This document shows positions 34,061 to 43,987 of a stretch of DNA of 64,000 nucleotides, piece after piece. This stretch comes from UBA4744 sp963723165 (GTDB taxonomy: Bacteria > Actinomycetota > Acidimicrobiia > Spongiisociales > UBA4744). Numbering within the stretch: the first letter of the stretch is position 1; the number at the start of each line of letters is the position of its first letter. The stretch lies in contig CAVRPP010000007.1 in assembly GCA_963723165.1 (NCBI GenBank), forward strand, positions 124,001 through 188,000. The letters run 5' to 3'. The position numbers were made by a program, and so were the translations under genes. The notes below the pieces were generated by a model. It was not told where the DNA came from. It made no database searches and worked only from the letters and a program-made list of their open reading frames with translations.

Positions 34061-35440
34061 TCACGGCCCCGGCAAGACGTCGACGATGACGTCCTGATTG
34101 GCGGCCAGTTCCTCAGGGAGCACTTTGTCTGCCGTCAGGAACAGCGACTCGTTGCCGTGGCACGAGTCACATGAGGCGTTCTGCAGTGTGTTCCGCTGGA
34201 TGTTGTGGGGTGTGGCCGGAGCAAATGTCGGCCGGGCATCGAACTCGGGGAGCAGGTTCGTCCCGTAGAACGAGAAGCTGTCCGGGTCGATGGGCACATG
34301 ACGTACCACTGTGTAGCTCCAGGGTCGCTGCTCTGTGGGCTCGGCGTTCTTGCCGATGTAGAACGCCATTTCCGACGGTTCGATCTTGAAGTACGGCGTA
34401 CCTGCATCCGACGTCTGCACGTGGCAGCTGTAGCAGTTCTTGTAGTCGACCGAATGGCATACCTGACACGACAGGTTTGCCGAATGGATCGAGTGCTGCT
34501 GGTTGCCATCTGCCCCGCCTTCGACATCCGGGTGACAGTCGACGCATTCGACGGCCGCATCGTCGTAGCGATGCTCCTGTTCGGGAACGTCCCCATGCAT
34601 CTCCGCAGCACCGTGACAGTCGAAACACGCCATGCCGCCGGGGTTGAAGTGGACGTCGGCGGGATACATACCGCCGTCTGCCGTCGCGTTCTTACCCTTG
34701 TACTCGTCGTTGATCCGGCTCCCGTGGCAGCCCGTGCAGGTCAGGTTCATCGGTGGCGGATTCTTGAACGAGTGACCGTCAAGGAGTCCGCCCCCGGCGC
34801 TGGTCGGCCGGCTCACATGGCACTGGCCGCACGACGTGTGGCAACCGGCGCAATGATTCTCGAAGGCCAGCTCCAATCCGGGTGAGAGCTCCTCGCTGCC
34901 GGTCCTTTCGGCCAAAACGGTCAGGTAACCGTCGAGGGTCGAGTGCAGGCTCATCGCTTCGGTGGTGCTGATGTCGTTGTGGCAGCTGGCGCACGTCTCG
35001 ATGGAGTTCGGGTCTCGGACCATGCCGGTGTGGGCGGCCTCTATCCCGTTCGCCTGGCCATCACCACCGTGGCAGGCGATACAGCCGAGAGCTCCGTGAG
35101 TTGTCTCAAAGAAAGCGTCGTCACTGACGAAAACCTGTTCCCATGCCTCTAACTGAGGCACTGAACCTCCTCAGCCTTCACCTTCGCTGAGGGTCTCGGT
35201 GGCCACGGGTTCCACGGCCATGGCTTGCAGGGTGGCTTTGTCGGTGTGGCAGACGACACAACTGGCGTCGGCCGCCGCGGATGGGTCGGTAGTGGTCGTT
35301 GTCTGGACAGCAGTGGTAGTAGTTGTTTCCGGCGCCGTAGTCTCACTCGAAGTTGTCGTGTCATCGGCACCGCTGGTGCAACCGGCGGCCAGGAGGCCGA
35401 CGAGCATCACGCCAAACACGGATAGGGTTGCTTTTCTCAT
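34061..35440 (-). CDS. Predicted selenocysteine-containing undecaheme cytochrome c lipoprotein
   Basis: One continuous 460-codon frame interrupted only by a TGA at codon 90 (35171-35173). Residues 1-21 are a lipoprotein signal ending in LLAAGC. A Thr-rich linker and CVVCH (61-65) follow, then SEGEG-UGA-GG and a long segment with ten more CXXCH motifs (CIACH, CASCH, CAGCH, CGQCH, CTGCH, CFDCH, CVDCH, CQVCH, CYSCH, CDSCH). The part after the UGA has no signal peptide, yet c-type haem attachment needs export. A SECIS-like hairpin follows the UGA, and selD in this window is itself a selenoprotein gene. Alternative: two genes, with GAGGAGG five bases before a GTG at 35161. GGAGGTGAG sits directly before the ATG at 35440. 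Substrate unknown. Confidence 0.7.
35143..35161 (-). promoter_or_regulatory. Putative bacterial SECIS element (cytochrome gene)
   Basis: In the mRNA sense GUGCCUC pairs with GAGGCAU (six Watson-Crick pairs plus one G-U) around the loop AGUUA. The loop G is at its second position, 18 bases after the UGA ends. These values meet the published bacterial SECIS model (loop 3-14 bases, G in the first two loop positions, 16-37 bases from UGA). Such hairpins can arise by chance in GC-rich DNA. Confidence 0.6.
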
Positions 35441-35497
35441 CTCACCTCCTTTGGAGGAGGAGGGGCGCCGGAACACCGACGCCCCTCTACCGGAGGG

Positions 35498-36577
35498 TTA
35501 TCCGGTGACCGTCGGGTAGTCGGGGGCGGAGCTGAACGGCGTTTGGGCCAAGATGTCGACGTCGTCGGTCCAGCCCATCATTCCGAACTTCATGTTGATG
35601 ACGTCGTAGCCGAGCAGTTTAAGGGCAGTAGCCGCTACCTGGCCGGTGTGGCCGGTGTAGCAGTACACCATGATTGGCTGATCGGTCGGCAGCGAAGGCA
35701 GGTTGGCCGTGTCGGCGATCTCTTTCCAGTAGATATTGATGGCCCCTTCGACATGCCCCAGGTCATACGACTCGGCGGCTCGCACGCTCACGACGAAGTA
35801 GTCGTTGGAATCGTCACCATCCGCCATGTTGTCGAACAGTGCCGACGCTCCCGCAACGGGCGTCCAGTCGGCCAGCATGGCCCGGGCGGAGGCGAGAGCA
35901 ATGGCCGAAGCCTCGGTCTCACCGGTAGCCAGGACCGGAAGGTCGTAGGTTTCGGTGGCAACGGTTGGCTCGGTGACGGTCGGATAGCCGGGGGAAGTTG
36001 TGAAGGGGGTGGTTGCCACGACGTCGAGGTCGTTGGTCCAGCCCATCATCCCGTACTTCATGTTCTGGACGTCATAACCCAGCAACTTCAGCAACGTTGC
36101 GGCTACCTGGCCGGTGTGACCGGTGTAGCAGTAGACCACGATCGGTTGATCGGTGGGCAACTGGGCCAGGCTGTCCTCGTCGACGATGGTTTTCCAGGGG
36201 ATGTTGATGGCCCCTTCGATATGACCGAGCGCGTAGGCGTCGGGGGCCCGCACGCTGACGACGAACGGATCGTTGGAGTCGTCACCGTCGGTCAGGTTCT
36301 CGTAGAGGGCGTCGGCGCTGATGACCGGCTTCCACTCAGTCAGCACAGCATTGACATGCTCGGCGAGCACCAGCTCCTCGGCGACCATGGCCTCCGTGGT
36401 GGTCGGCGCTTCGGTGGTCGTCGTGGCTTCGGTGGTCGTCGTTGTGGCCTCGGTTGTGGCCGGCGCCGCAGTAGTGGTGGTCTCTTCAGCCGCGTCGTCG
36501 GCACATCCCGCCAGCACGATCATGCTGAATACCGTGAACACCGCCAGCAGCTTGAAGACTTTGGTTCTCCGTGACAT
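35498..36577 (-). CDS. Tandem-rhodanese lipoprotein
   Basis: A 359-residue surface lipoprotein. The signal peptide ends at LAGC (Cys25), followed by a Thr/Glu/Ala-rich linker to residue 64. Two rhodanese domains follow (about 66-200 and 215-359), each with the active-site loop CYTGHTG (Cys150 and Cys306) and a matching DGDDSND..VVSVR start. Both catalytic Cys are kept, so both may carry persulphide or perselenide. The domains are close in sequence, which points to tandem duplication. AAGGAGC is six bases before the ATG. It lies 57 bases upstream of the selenocytochrome gene on the same strand, so an operon and a joint chalcogen-redox role are likely. Confidence 0.85.
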   Translation of the reverse strand: MSRRTKVFKLLAVFTVFSMIVLAGCADDAAEETTTTAAPATTEATTTTTEATTTTEAPTTTEAMVAEELVLAEHVNAVLTEWKPVISADALYENLTDGDDSNDPFVVSVRAPDAYALGHIEGAINIPWKTIVDEDSLAQLPTDQPIVVYCYTGHTGQVAATLLKLLGYDVQNMKYGMMGWTNDLDVVATTPFTTSPGYPTVTEPTVATETYDLPVLATGETEASAIALASARAMLADWTPVAGASALFDNMADGDDSNDYFVVSVRAAESYDLGHVEGAINIYWKEIADTANLPSLPTDQPIMVYCYTGHTGQVAATALKLLGYDVINMKFGMMGWTDDVDILAQTPFSSAPDYPTVTG

Positions 36578-36718
36578 CAGGTTGCTCCTTGTGAAACAAT
36601 TCACAACCTCCCTCGTGGGGAATCCTACAGGGCGTACGCATGGTCAAAAGCCCCTGTAGCGGGGCAAAGGGGCCCAACAAATGGGGCATTTCGACCCTAT
36701 GCGCCTTTGTGCATCGAG

Positions 36719-39582
36719 TCAGAGCTCAGGACCTATGAGCAGACCGGCCAACCTTGCCGCGGCTGCGCCGGGCCGGGCCAACCAGCGGCTCTGAAAGCAG
36801 TCGGTAATGCGCCACCCGGCTCGGCGGAGAGCCTGATGACGTTCGATGTGCGCCTCAGGTCCGGAAGGATGGACGACGCACTCAACTCCGATGGCCCCCC
36901 TTTCGTCCCCGACGGAGAGGTCTACGTGCCATCCGGCCACCGGGTAGTTGGCGGTCACAGCCACCGAATAGGTGTCGAGTTCGCCTGCCAGGTCGGCGAT
37001 CCACTCGACCGGGCGGGCGGATGCCTGGGAAGGAAGAGGCGGGTGGTGAGCGTGCCTCAGGTAGTCGGCCAGGAGACCCTTGGGGAGATGGTCGGGTTCC
37101 AGTGATGTGACGAGAATCATCTGGGTCCGTGCCCGGGTCACCAGCACATTGAGAAGATTCGGGTCCTCCACGAACCGCAGAGAATTTCCGAGGTCCTCTT
37201 TCGAGATCGTGAGCGAGGCGATCACTACGTCCCGTTCGTTTCCCTGGAAGGCATGAACTGTGCCGGTCCGCAACCCGAGCCGCTCCAGCTCCTCGGGGCC
37301 GAAATCGTCGAGGACGGCTTCCTCGAGGGCGTCGGCCTGAGCCCGAAAAGGGGTGATAACACCGACGCTCGTAGCGCCGGCCGCCCGGGCGTTCCGGATT
37401 TCCTCCAACACAGCCTCTACTTCTGCCCGATTGACTCCGCTTGTGTCCCGGTTCCCGCGCGGGTACGCACGCGAATGGCATCCCGGGTTTCCGTTGCAGG
37501 GTGCTGGGTCATATATCGCAACTTCCCGTCGTAGAAGGTTCGATCCGAGAAGGCGATGATGTGCGGCACCGAGCGGAAATGTTCATCGAGCCAGGTGACC
37601 GGTGCCGCTCCGGCGGCCGCGTCGAACAGGCTATTGCGGCGCACATCGAGCAGGCGGGCCAGGTCACCGTCGATCCCGTGAGCCCGGGCAGCGGTGGCGC
37701 CGGCCTCGTCGGCGACGAAGGAAACGTGACGGAGCTGGCGCGGGTCCCCAACAATCAAGGCCCGTCGAGCTCTGGCTAATGCTGGAGCGGCGCGGGTCTG
37801 ATCGATTTGGCTCGCCTCGTCGAATATGACCACGTCGAAAATCCCGGGCGTTGTGGGAAGGGTGTCATCGATCTCGGTCAGTGTGCCCAGCCAGAGCGGG
37901 AGCACATCCAGGAAGTGATCTCCCGACAGTTCTCGGAGGGCACGGCGGCGTTGCACCCGACCGGCGCGAAGCGCTGAGGCCAGCGCCGCAACGGCTCTTG
38001 TCGACGTGCGACGGTTGTTCCGGCGGGCCCGGCGACGGGCTTCGATCGCTTCACCGGCCGCGATTCGCCAACTCGATTCGGCTTGTTCGAGTTGCCGCCA
38101 TAGAGGTTCGAGGGTGAGACCTCCACCGGTCAGCCCGTCCCGCACCGCAGCTTCTGCGTGGGCCGCATCAATCGCGACGGCAATCTGTTCGAGGGTGGCA
38201 TCGGAGCGGGCGCCCACCCTCCGGCGAAGCTGTTTTTCGGCCTGGTTCCCGCGGAATCGGGCGAGCAGGCCCCGTGTCCCTGTTGCCCTGGTATGCAAGC
38301 GATCGACCTCCTGCAGGTCGGTGTCCTCGTCGAGCACTCCGGGGGCCTGCGAGGTCATCAAGGCGAGAGCATCTCTCCGTTCGAGGCCCTCCGAGAAGGC
38401 CTGTTCCCTTGCCAGCAAGTCTTGAAGCCGCGCCCGCACGCCGTCGGCCTGCCGCCGGGCCTTCGCCAGTCCCTCCTCGAGCTGGTTGAGTTCTGCAGGC
38501 GAATACGGACGTGCCATGCCTTCCGAGAGCTCGGCCGCAGCGGAGGCACGATGCTCGCGACGGCCGAATCGGATGAAGCGCGGCCCCGGGTTACGTTCCA
38601 GGAGATCGGCTATGACATCCGCGGCGTAGGTGGACTGGGTGGCGACGAGGACCGTGTGCCCGCGTCCGACCTCATCGATGGCAGCTGCAGCAACCAGGTG
38701 GCTCTTGCCGGTTCCCGGCGGACCGGAAACGACCGTGATGTTTTCGTGACGCGCCCTCGCCAGCGCTTCTCGCTGGCGGGCGTTGAGCGGCAAAGGGGAT
38801 TCAATCGGCAACTCGGCGCCGTGGGGCTCATCATCACGAGATGCGTACAGTGTCTCGAAGGCAGTGCCGGAAAGGTTTTCGGAAGCCCAGCCGAGGAGCG
38901 CTCCGCGTACATTCGGCGCTGCAGTATCACGAACGGTGTAGACCGCAGCTCCCGCAAACACTCGGAGTCCTGGTCCTTGTCGCCCGGCCATAGGGTCGGC
39001 GTCGGGACCTTCGACTCGCGCAGGCGGCAGGCCCGCCTTGTTCACCGCCTCGGCAATCCAGGACTGGAATCGTGGCATACGGTCGAGCAGTTCCCGGCCG
39101 GCAGGTACGGCGCCACCCCCAAACGGGTCCGATGAGTTCTCCAGCGGTTCACGGGCGGTGTCGTCGAAAAGCGCGTCGGGCATTTCAACATCGCCTTCAT
39201 GGATCACGCGATGGGTCCCCGGTCCCCACCGCTGCAGCCGGATCGGCGCGGACAGCAACGGCACACAGAAACGCGTCGGTTTGTCGTGGAAGTTGGCCGA
39301 GCCGCACAAGAAAAGCCATCCGATCCGGAGCAAACGTTCCGCCGGGTGCAACGAGTCGATGGCCGCGAGTCGGTTCAGGTCGCGATTGGCTACCTCGCGC
39401 AGCGTCGACGAACCGTCCGTGACAACCGGTTCAACGAGGGAGGGGCGCCAGCCGAGGTAGGCGAATTCACTGCTCCGGTGGACGACGTCGAACACCTTCC
39501 GACCTTCCGGGGCGAGATCGGCGAGATAGCGGAGTATGTCCTGGGAGCCGGCCATTAGATGCGCATTCTTGGATCGGACCAT
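36719..39582 (-). pseudogene. DNA2/UPF1-type superfamily 1 helicase, frameshifted
   Basis: Two abutting frames encode one AAA/SF1 helicase of about 950 residues. The upstream part (39582-37417) has an N-terminal Schlafen-like/DUF region, Walker A VVSGPPGTGKSHL and Walker B VVIFDEASQIDQ, and ends near the LRYMTQHPATETRDAIRV segment. The downstream part (37411-36719) begins mid-motif (AGATSVGVITPFRAQ) and carries the C-terminal helicase motifs VHAFQGNERDVVI and NVLVTRART. The frames meet at the GGG run at 37447-37449; restoring one G would join them as GDTSGVNRAEVEAVLEEI. Either a sequencing error in a homopolymer or a real frameshift is possible. Confidence 0.8.
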
Positions 39583-39700
39583 TCAACCATCGGTCACGGC
39601 GACGTTCTTTGTTATTCGTTCTTGGTCCGTCGGTGTGGTCCGCGGCCCGGCGATCCCGGCGACACGCGAAGGACCAAATACGGGAACGGGTAACGCCCCC

Positions 39701-40879
39701 CTAGCTCCAGTCGCAGGCCATCAACCGCAGCATTGCTGTAGTACCGGCCACGATGCCGGTTTCGATGGCGGCTTCGTCGAGGTCGAACCAGGCAGAGTGC
39801 AGGTCGGTTTTGCGATCCGGCAACCGGGCTCCGAGCCGAAACAGCGCTCCGGGGATCTCCTGCAGAAAATACGAGAAATCCTCTGCTCCGAGACTTGCGT
39901 GCGTCAATGCCACCGCCTGGGTTCCGAGCACACTGGAGACGGCATACTCGACCTCGGCCACCACGAATTGGTCGTTTACCACCGGGGGGATCCCGACTTC
40001 GTAGTCGATGATGGCAGTCGCCCCGAGCGGCGCCACGATCTCGTGGACGAGCCGTTCGATGAGTTTCGGCATCCGTTCCCAGGTGTCCTGATCGAGGGTT
40101 CTGCACGTTCCGCTCAGCTCAACCGAGGCGGGGATCACGTTACCGGCGATGCCTCCCTGCACCCGTCCGAAGACAAGTGACAGGGGCTTACGGGCGTCGA
40201 CCAGGCGGTCGAGGAACGCCGGCAACTGGGTGATGACCTGGCCTGCGGCGAAGATCGTGTCGACTGAGTCGTGAGGTCGGGCTGTATGGCCGCCCGGCCC
40301 GTCGATGGTGATGAGGAACCGATCCGACGAGCTGGTGATCGGGCCGGTCTTGAAACCGATCTGCCCGGGAGGAAGGGTCGGATCGACGTGAAAGGCGATG
40401 ATGGCCTGCACTCCGTCGATGGCGCCCTCACGGAGGAGGTCGTCGGCGCCGCCAGGGAACAGCTCCTCGGCAGGCTGAAAGAGGAATCGCACCCGGCCCG
40501 GGAGAGGGCCAAGTTCTTTGAGTGCAAGGGCGATCCCAACCGCGATCGCGGTATGGGCATCGTGACCGCAAGCGTGCATGAGACCGGGCAGTTCTGATGC
40601 GAACGGCAGACCGGTTTGCTCCCGAATGGGGAGGGCATCCAGGTCGGCCCTGAACGCCACCAGCGAACCGGAATCTCCGAGCTCGGCGATCAAACCGGTG
40701 TCTGCGGACCGCACCCGGCTCGATATTCCCGCACCGGCAAGGGCCCTGACTACCAACTGGGTGGTGGCAAACTCCTGGCGGCCGAGCTCGGGACGGCGAT
40801 GGATGGCCCGTCGCAACTCAACGGCGCGCGGTGCCACCCGGGCGGCAATAGAGCGTATTTCGTCGAGGTCGTATTCCAT
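39701..40879 (-). CDS. M20 family amidohydrolase (IAA-amino acid hydrolase-like)
   Basis: A 392-residue M20D metallohydrolase. It has LRRAIHRRPELGRQEFATT, FRADLDALPIREQTG, the Cys-His metal site HACGHDAHTA, FQPAEELFPGG with the catalytic Glu, and the dimerisation-domain block ITIDGPGGHTARPHDSVD. Family members cleave amide bonds of N-acyl or aminoacyl compounds, for example hippurate or N-acetyl amino acids. Substrate cannot be read. The ATG at 40879 starts the conserved region; the longer frame to 40966 would overlap glnE slightly. Confidence 0.9.
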   Translation of the reverse strand: MEYDLDEIRSIAARVAPRAVELRRAIHRRPELGRQEFATTQLVVRALAGAGISSRVRSADTGLIAELGDSGSLVAFRADLDALPIREQTGLPFASELPGLMHACGHDAHTAIAVGIALALKELGPLPGRVRFLFQPAEELFPGGADDLLREGAIDGVQAIIAFHVDPTLPPGQIGFKTGPITSSSDRFLITIDGPGGHTARPHDSVDTIFAAGQVITQLPAFLDRLVDARKPLSLVFGRVQGGIAGNVIPASVELSGTCRTLDQDTWERMPKLIERLVHEIVAPLGATAIIDYEVGIPPVVNDQFVVAEVEYAVSSVLGTQAVALTHASLGAEDFSYFLQEIPGALFRLGARLPDRKTDLHSAWFDLDEAAIETGIVAGTTAMLRLMACDWS

Positions 40880-40962
40880 ATAGCTGCGGTGGCTCCCGGA
40901 GAGCGGATTCGGCTGGATGCATGCTATCGGGTTGGGTCGGTGGCCGGTAGTGGCCGACACGG

Positions 40963-43905
40963 TCAATCCTTATAGAACCGCTCCTCAACCAGTCGCCGCG
41001 CCCTCCTGGTGAGCCGCCGGTATTCCTCACGAACCGACGATCGCGGGGCGTCGAAACGGCCCAGAGAGAGAGCCAGGCGGGACAACTCATCCTGATCGGT
41101 CGGAAGCGAATCGACCGGGCGGCCGTATTGCAGGAACAAGCGGTTCCGGACGGTTCCGCAGAAGCGGTAAGCGGCGACCAGATCACGAGCGGCCGACGAC
41201 GGCAGGCGGCCGGCCTCGGTGAGCACTTCGAGCGCAGCCTCCGTTCCCTGGGTGCGCAGATCGGGGTTCCGGCTCCCAAACCGCATCTGATGGAGCTGGA
41301 CGAGGAATTCGATGTCGTTCATGCTGCCTTTGCCGAGTTTGAGGTGGAAGTCCGGATCCTCGCCGGGCCCGAGCCGTTCCCGTTCGATGCGGGCTTTCAT
41401 GGTGCGGATGGCGCGGATGGCGTCGGGGTTGAGGGTTTCGGGGTAGACGTGGGGGGCGATGAGTTGGGTGAATTGTTCTCCGAGGTGGGGGTCGCCGGCG
41501 GCAGGGCGGGCTTTGATCAGCGATTGGAATTCCCAGGTTTGGGCCCATTTGTCGTAGTAGCCGGCGTAACCGTCGAGGGAACGGGCCAGCGGACCGTTCT
41601 TGCCTTCCGGCCGGAGGTCGGCGTCGACCCTGAAGGCGGCCCCTTCGGGAGTGACTTTGCCGAGGGCGGCCATGAACTCGGCGGCGGTCTTGTTGGCGTA
41701 GAGGCGGACCTGTTCGGGGTCTGCCCCGGCGGGGGGGTCGTAGACGAACAGCATGTCGATGTCGGAGGAGTAGTTGAGTTCTTGTCCTCCCCATTTGCCC
41801 ATGGCGATCACGGTGAAGGGGACGGCGGGCAGGTCTTTGAAGGTGGGGGAGCGTCGCAGTTCCTCACCAACGGCGGCCAGAGCGGCCGCTGCGGCGGCGT
41901 CGGCGGTGTCGGCCAGGTCCCGGCCCACTTCGGGCATCGTTGCCTGCCCCAACAAATCCCGCACCGCGATCCACAACAACCTCCGCCGCACAAACCGCCG
42001 CACCGCCCGGAATCGTTCGGGATAGCTACTTCGCAGCAACACCCTCTGGGTGGCGTTATTGACGAGCTCCGCTTTGGTCGGCAGGGCTGCCAGTGCCCGG
42101 TCGTCTCCCAGCCTGGTGAGAAACTCGGGGATCCGGTCGAGCATCTGTCCGAGAAGGCGGCTGGTTCCCAACAACCGGCACAGGCGTTCGGCCGCGACGG
42201 GCGCATCACGGAGGGTGCCGATCAGTGCCGCATTGTCGGGGAGGGAGGTCACGAGGAGCCGCAGCTGCTCGAGACCGAGGTCCGGGTGGGGGGCGTCCGA
42301 CAGCCAGTCCATCATCAGCGGCAACAGCTGCTGCATCAGCCGGGAGCGTCGCGACAACCCGGTGGTCAACTCGGCCAGTGCCCGTTGAGCCGCTTCGGCG
42401 TCCTGGAAGCCGAGTACAGCTAGTTGACGAGCCGCGCCTTCGGGTGACAGATGCACGGTGGGCGAGGCGGCAAAGGCCTCAAGCAACGGTCGATAGAAGA
42501 GGCGCTCGTGAATGGTGCGGATGGTTGCGCGGTGCCGCACCAATTCCTCCTCGAAGTGGTCGAGAGCGTCGTGCTGCTCGTCGTCCCGGAATCCCATGCT
42601 TTTCGCCAGGCGGGTCCGCGAGGGCCGGTCCTCCGGCAGCGTGTGGGTCTGCTGCAGATCGTATATCTGGATGCGATGCTCGAGGTTGCGCAACCACTCA
42701 TAGGAAGCGGCCAGATCCCGGGCATCATCGTCGCGTACGTAGTCGTGTTCCCCGAGGGTCACGAGCACGTCCAGAGTGCTCGGTGAACGCAACGCCTCGT
42801 CGAAGCGGCCGTGGACGAGTTGGAGCAATTGCACGGCGAACTCGACGTCCCTGATTCCCCCGAATCCCCGCTTGATCTCAGAGTACGAAACCCCGCTTTC
42901 CTCGGCCCGACCCTCGATGCGGGCTTTCATGGTGCGGATGGCGCGGATGGCGTCGGGGTTGAGGGTTTCGGGATAGACGTGGGGGGCGATGAGTTGGGTG
43001 AATTGTTCTCCGAGGTGGGGGTCGCCGGCGGCAGGGCGGGCTTTGATCAGCGATTGGAATTCCCAGGTTTGGGCCCATTTGTCGTAGTAGCCGGCGTAAC
43101 CGTCGAGGGAACGGGCCAGCGGACCGTTCTTGCCTTCCGGCCGGAGGTCGGCGTCGACCCTGAAGGCGGCCCCTTCGGGAGTGACTTTGCCGAGGGCGGC
43201 CATGAACTCGGCGGCGGTCTTGTTGGCGTAGAGGCGGACCTGTTCGGGGTCTGCCCCGGCGGGGGGGTCGTAGACGAACAGCATGTCGATGTCGGAGGAG
43301 TAGTTGAGTTCTTGTCCTCCCCATTTGCCCATGGCGATCACGGTGAAGGGGACGGCGGGCAGGTCTTTGAAGGTGGGGGAGCGTCGCAGTTCCTCACCAA
43401 CGGCGGCCAGAGCGGCTGCTGCGGCGGCGTCGGCGGTGTTGGCCAGGTCCCGGCCCACTTCGGGCATCGTTGCCTGCCCCAACAAATCCCGCACCGCGAT
43501 CCACAACAACCTCCGCCGCACAAACCGCCGCACCGCCGTCAGGCGCCCGGCAGGGGAGTCGCCGTCGACCGGTTCATCCAGCTCCGGCACCTCCGCCGGT
43601 CTGAACCAATCGGGTTTGGCCCGAACCGTTGAGGCGAGAGCCCGGCTCGAACCGGTAATGGCCACGAGGGCCCGGCCGACGACGGGATCATCGAGCGCCT
43701 CTTCGGCCAACCGGGGTGCTGCTTCGAGGATGGCGATGATCCGGTCCAGGGTCGGTCCGGGTTCAGGCCCGTGCCGTGCCGTCCGCAACAACTCCCGGGC
43801 CGGTGGCGCGACGAGCCCGTCCTCGCCGATCCACCCGACCGCGGCAAAACGCGGCACGAGTGGTTCGGCAATTCCGAGACGGGCCGGCGAAGCGTCGGTG
43901 GTCAT
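40963..43905 (-). CDS. glnE: Bifunctional glutamine synthetase adenylyltransferase/deadenylase with homogenised domains
   Basis: A 980-residue GlnE that adds AMP to, or removes it from, glutamine synthetase in response to nitrogen state. It has two nucleotidyltransferase halves, about residues 123-331 and 633-841. Normally the N-terminal (removing) and C-terminal (adding) halves are distant paralogues. Here both read VIAMGKWGGQELNYSSDIDMLF and then FRVDADLRPEGKNGPLARS, and they match over about 208 residues with one change (Asn/Asp). The DNA is 624 bp long with three differences at an exact 510-codon offset. Outside it the halves differ. The start is ATG 43905. Gene conversion is likely; misassembly is possible. 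Confidence 0.9.
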   Translation of the reverse strand: MTTDASPARLGIAEPLVPRFAAVGWIGEDGLVAPPARELLRTARHGPEPGPTLDRIIAILEAAPRLAEEALDDPVVGRALVAITGSSRALASTVRAKPDWFRPAEVPELDEPVDGDSPAGRLTAVRRFVRRRLLWIAVRDLLGQATMPEVGRDLANTADAAAAAALAAVGEELRRSPTFKDLPAVPFTVIAMGKWGGQELNYSSDIDMLFVYDPPAGADPEQVRLYANKTAAEFMAALGKVTPEGAAFRVDADLRPEGKNGPLARSLDGYAGYYDKWAQTWEFQSLIKARPAAGDPHLGEQFTQLIAPHVYPETLNPDAIRAIRTMKARIEGRAEESGVSYSEIKRGFGGIRDVEFAVQLLQLVHGRFDEALRSPSTLDVLVTLGEHDYVRDDDARDLAASYEWLRNLEHRIQIYDLQQTHTLPEDRPSRTRLAKSMGFRDDEQHDALDHFEEELVRHRATIRTIHERLFYRPLLEAFAASPTVHLSPEGAARQLAVLGFQDAEAAQRALAELTTGLSRRSRLMQQLLPLMMDWLSDAPHPDLGLEQLRLLVTSLPDNAALIGTLRDAPVAAERLCRLLGTSRLLGQMLDRIPEFLTRLGDDRALAALPTKAELVNNATQRVLLRSSYPERFRAVRRFVRRRLLWIAVRDLLGQATMPEVGRDLADTADAAAAAALAAVGEELRRSPTFKDLPAVPFTVIAMGKWGGQELNYSSDIDMLFVYDPPAGADPEQVRLYANKTAAEFMAALGKVTPEGAAFRVDADLRPEGKNGPLARSLDGYAGYYDKWAQTWEFQSLIKARPAAGDPHLGEQFTQLIAPHVYPETLNPDAIRAIRTMKARIERERLGPGEDPDFHLKLGKGSMNDIEFLVQLHQMRFGSRNPDLRTQGTEAALEVLTEAGRLPSSAARDLVAAYRFCGTVRNRLFLQYGRPVDSLPTDQDELSRLALSLGRFDAPRSSVREEYRRLTRRARRLVEERFYKD
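41384..42007. repeat. 624-bp direct repeat, copy in the C-terminal half of glnE
   Basis: Aligned with 42914-43537 at a constant offset of 1530 bases. I count three mismatches over the whole length (near 41442, 41887 and 41910). Two of these are silent and one changes Asn to Asp in the encoded ANTADA/ADTADA block. Identity stops sharply at both ends, giving a recombination-like edge. Confidence 0.93.
42914..43537. repeat. 624-bp direct repeat, copy in the N-terminal half of glnE
   Basis: Partner of 41384-42007. Both copies lie in the same strand and frame. Intramolecular recombination between them would delete 1530 bp and fuse the gene into a single-nucleotidyltransferase form, in frame. Confidence 0.93.
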
Positions 43906-43932
43906 CAACGCCAGGCTAGGCCGTTGCCCAAT

Positions 43933-43987
43933 CCCGTTCTGGCGTCAATAAGTGAGGCACAGGCCCCGGAAGTGACGCCAGAACGGG
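43933..43987. repeat. Palindromic intergenic repeat, copy 1
   Basis: A perfect 15-bp inverted repeat (cccgttctggcgtca with tgacgccagaacggg) around a 25-base centre. Related copies are at 49356-49410 and 50360-50414. It ends directly at the stop of the SnoaL-like gene, so it may act as a hairpin terminator as well as a REP-like dispersed element. Confidence 0.85.

Noticed and set aside
34061..35161. Separate ten-heme cytochrome gene starting with GTG at 35161
   Set aside because: Kept as the alternative, not the main call: it has a ribosome-like GAGGAGG but no signal peptide, which a c-type cytochrome needs.
41128..43632. Long open frames on the plus strand (for example 41128-42423 and 42811-43632)
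   Set aside because: They are antisense to glnE and arise from its GC-rich codon use; their residues are low-complexity Gly/Val/Glu.
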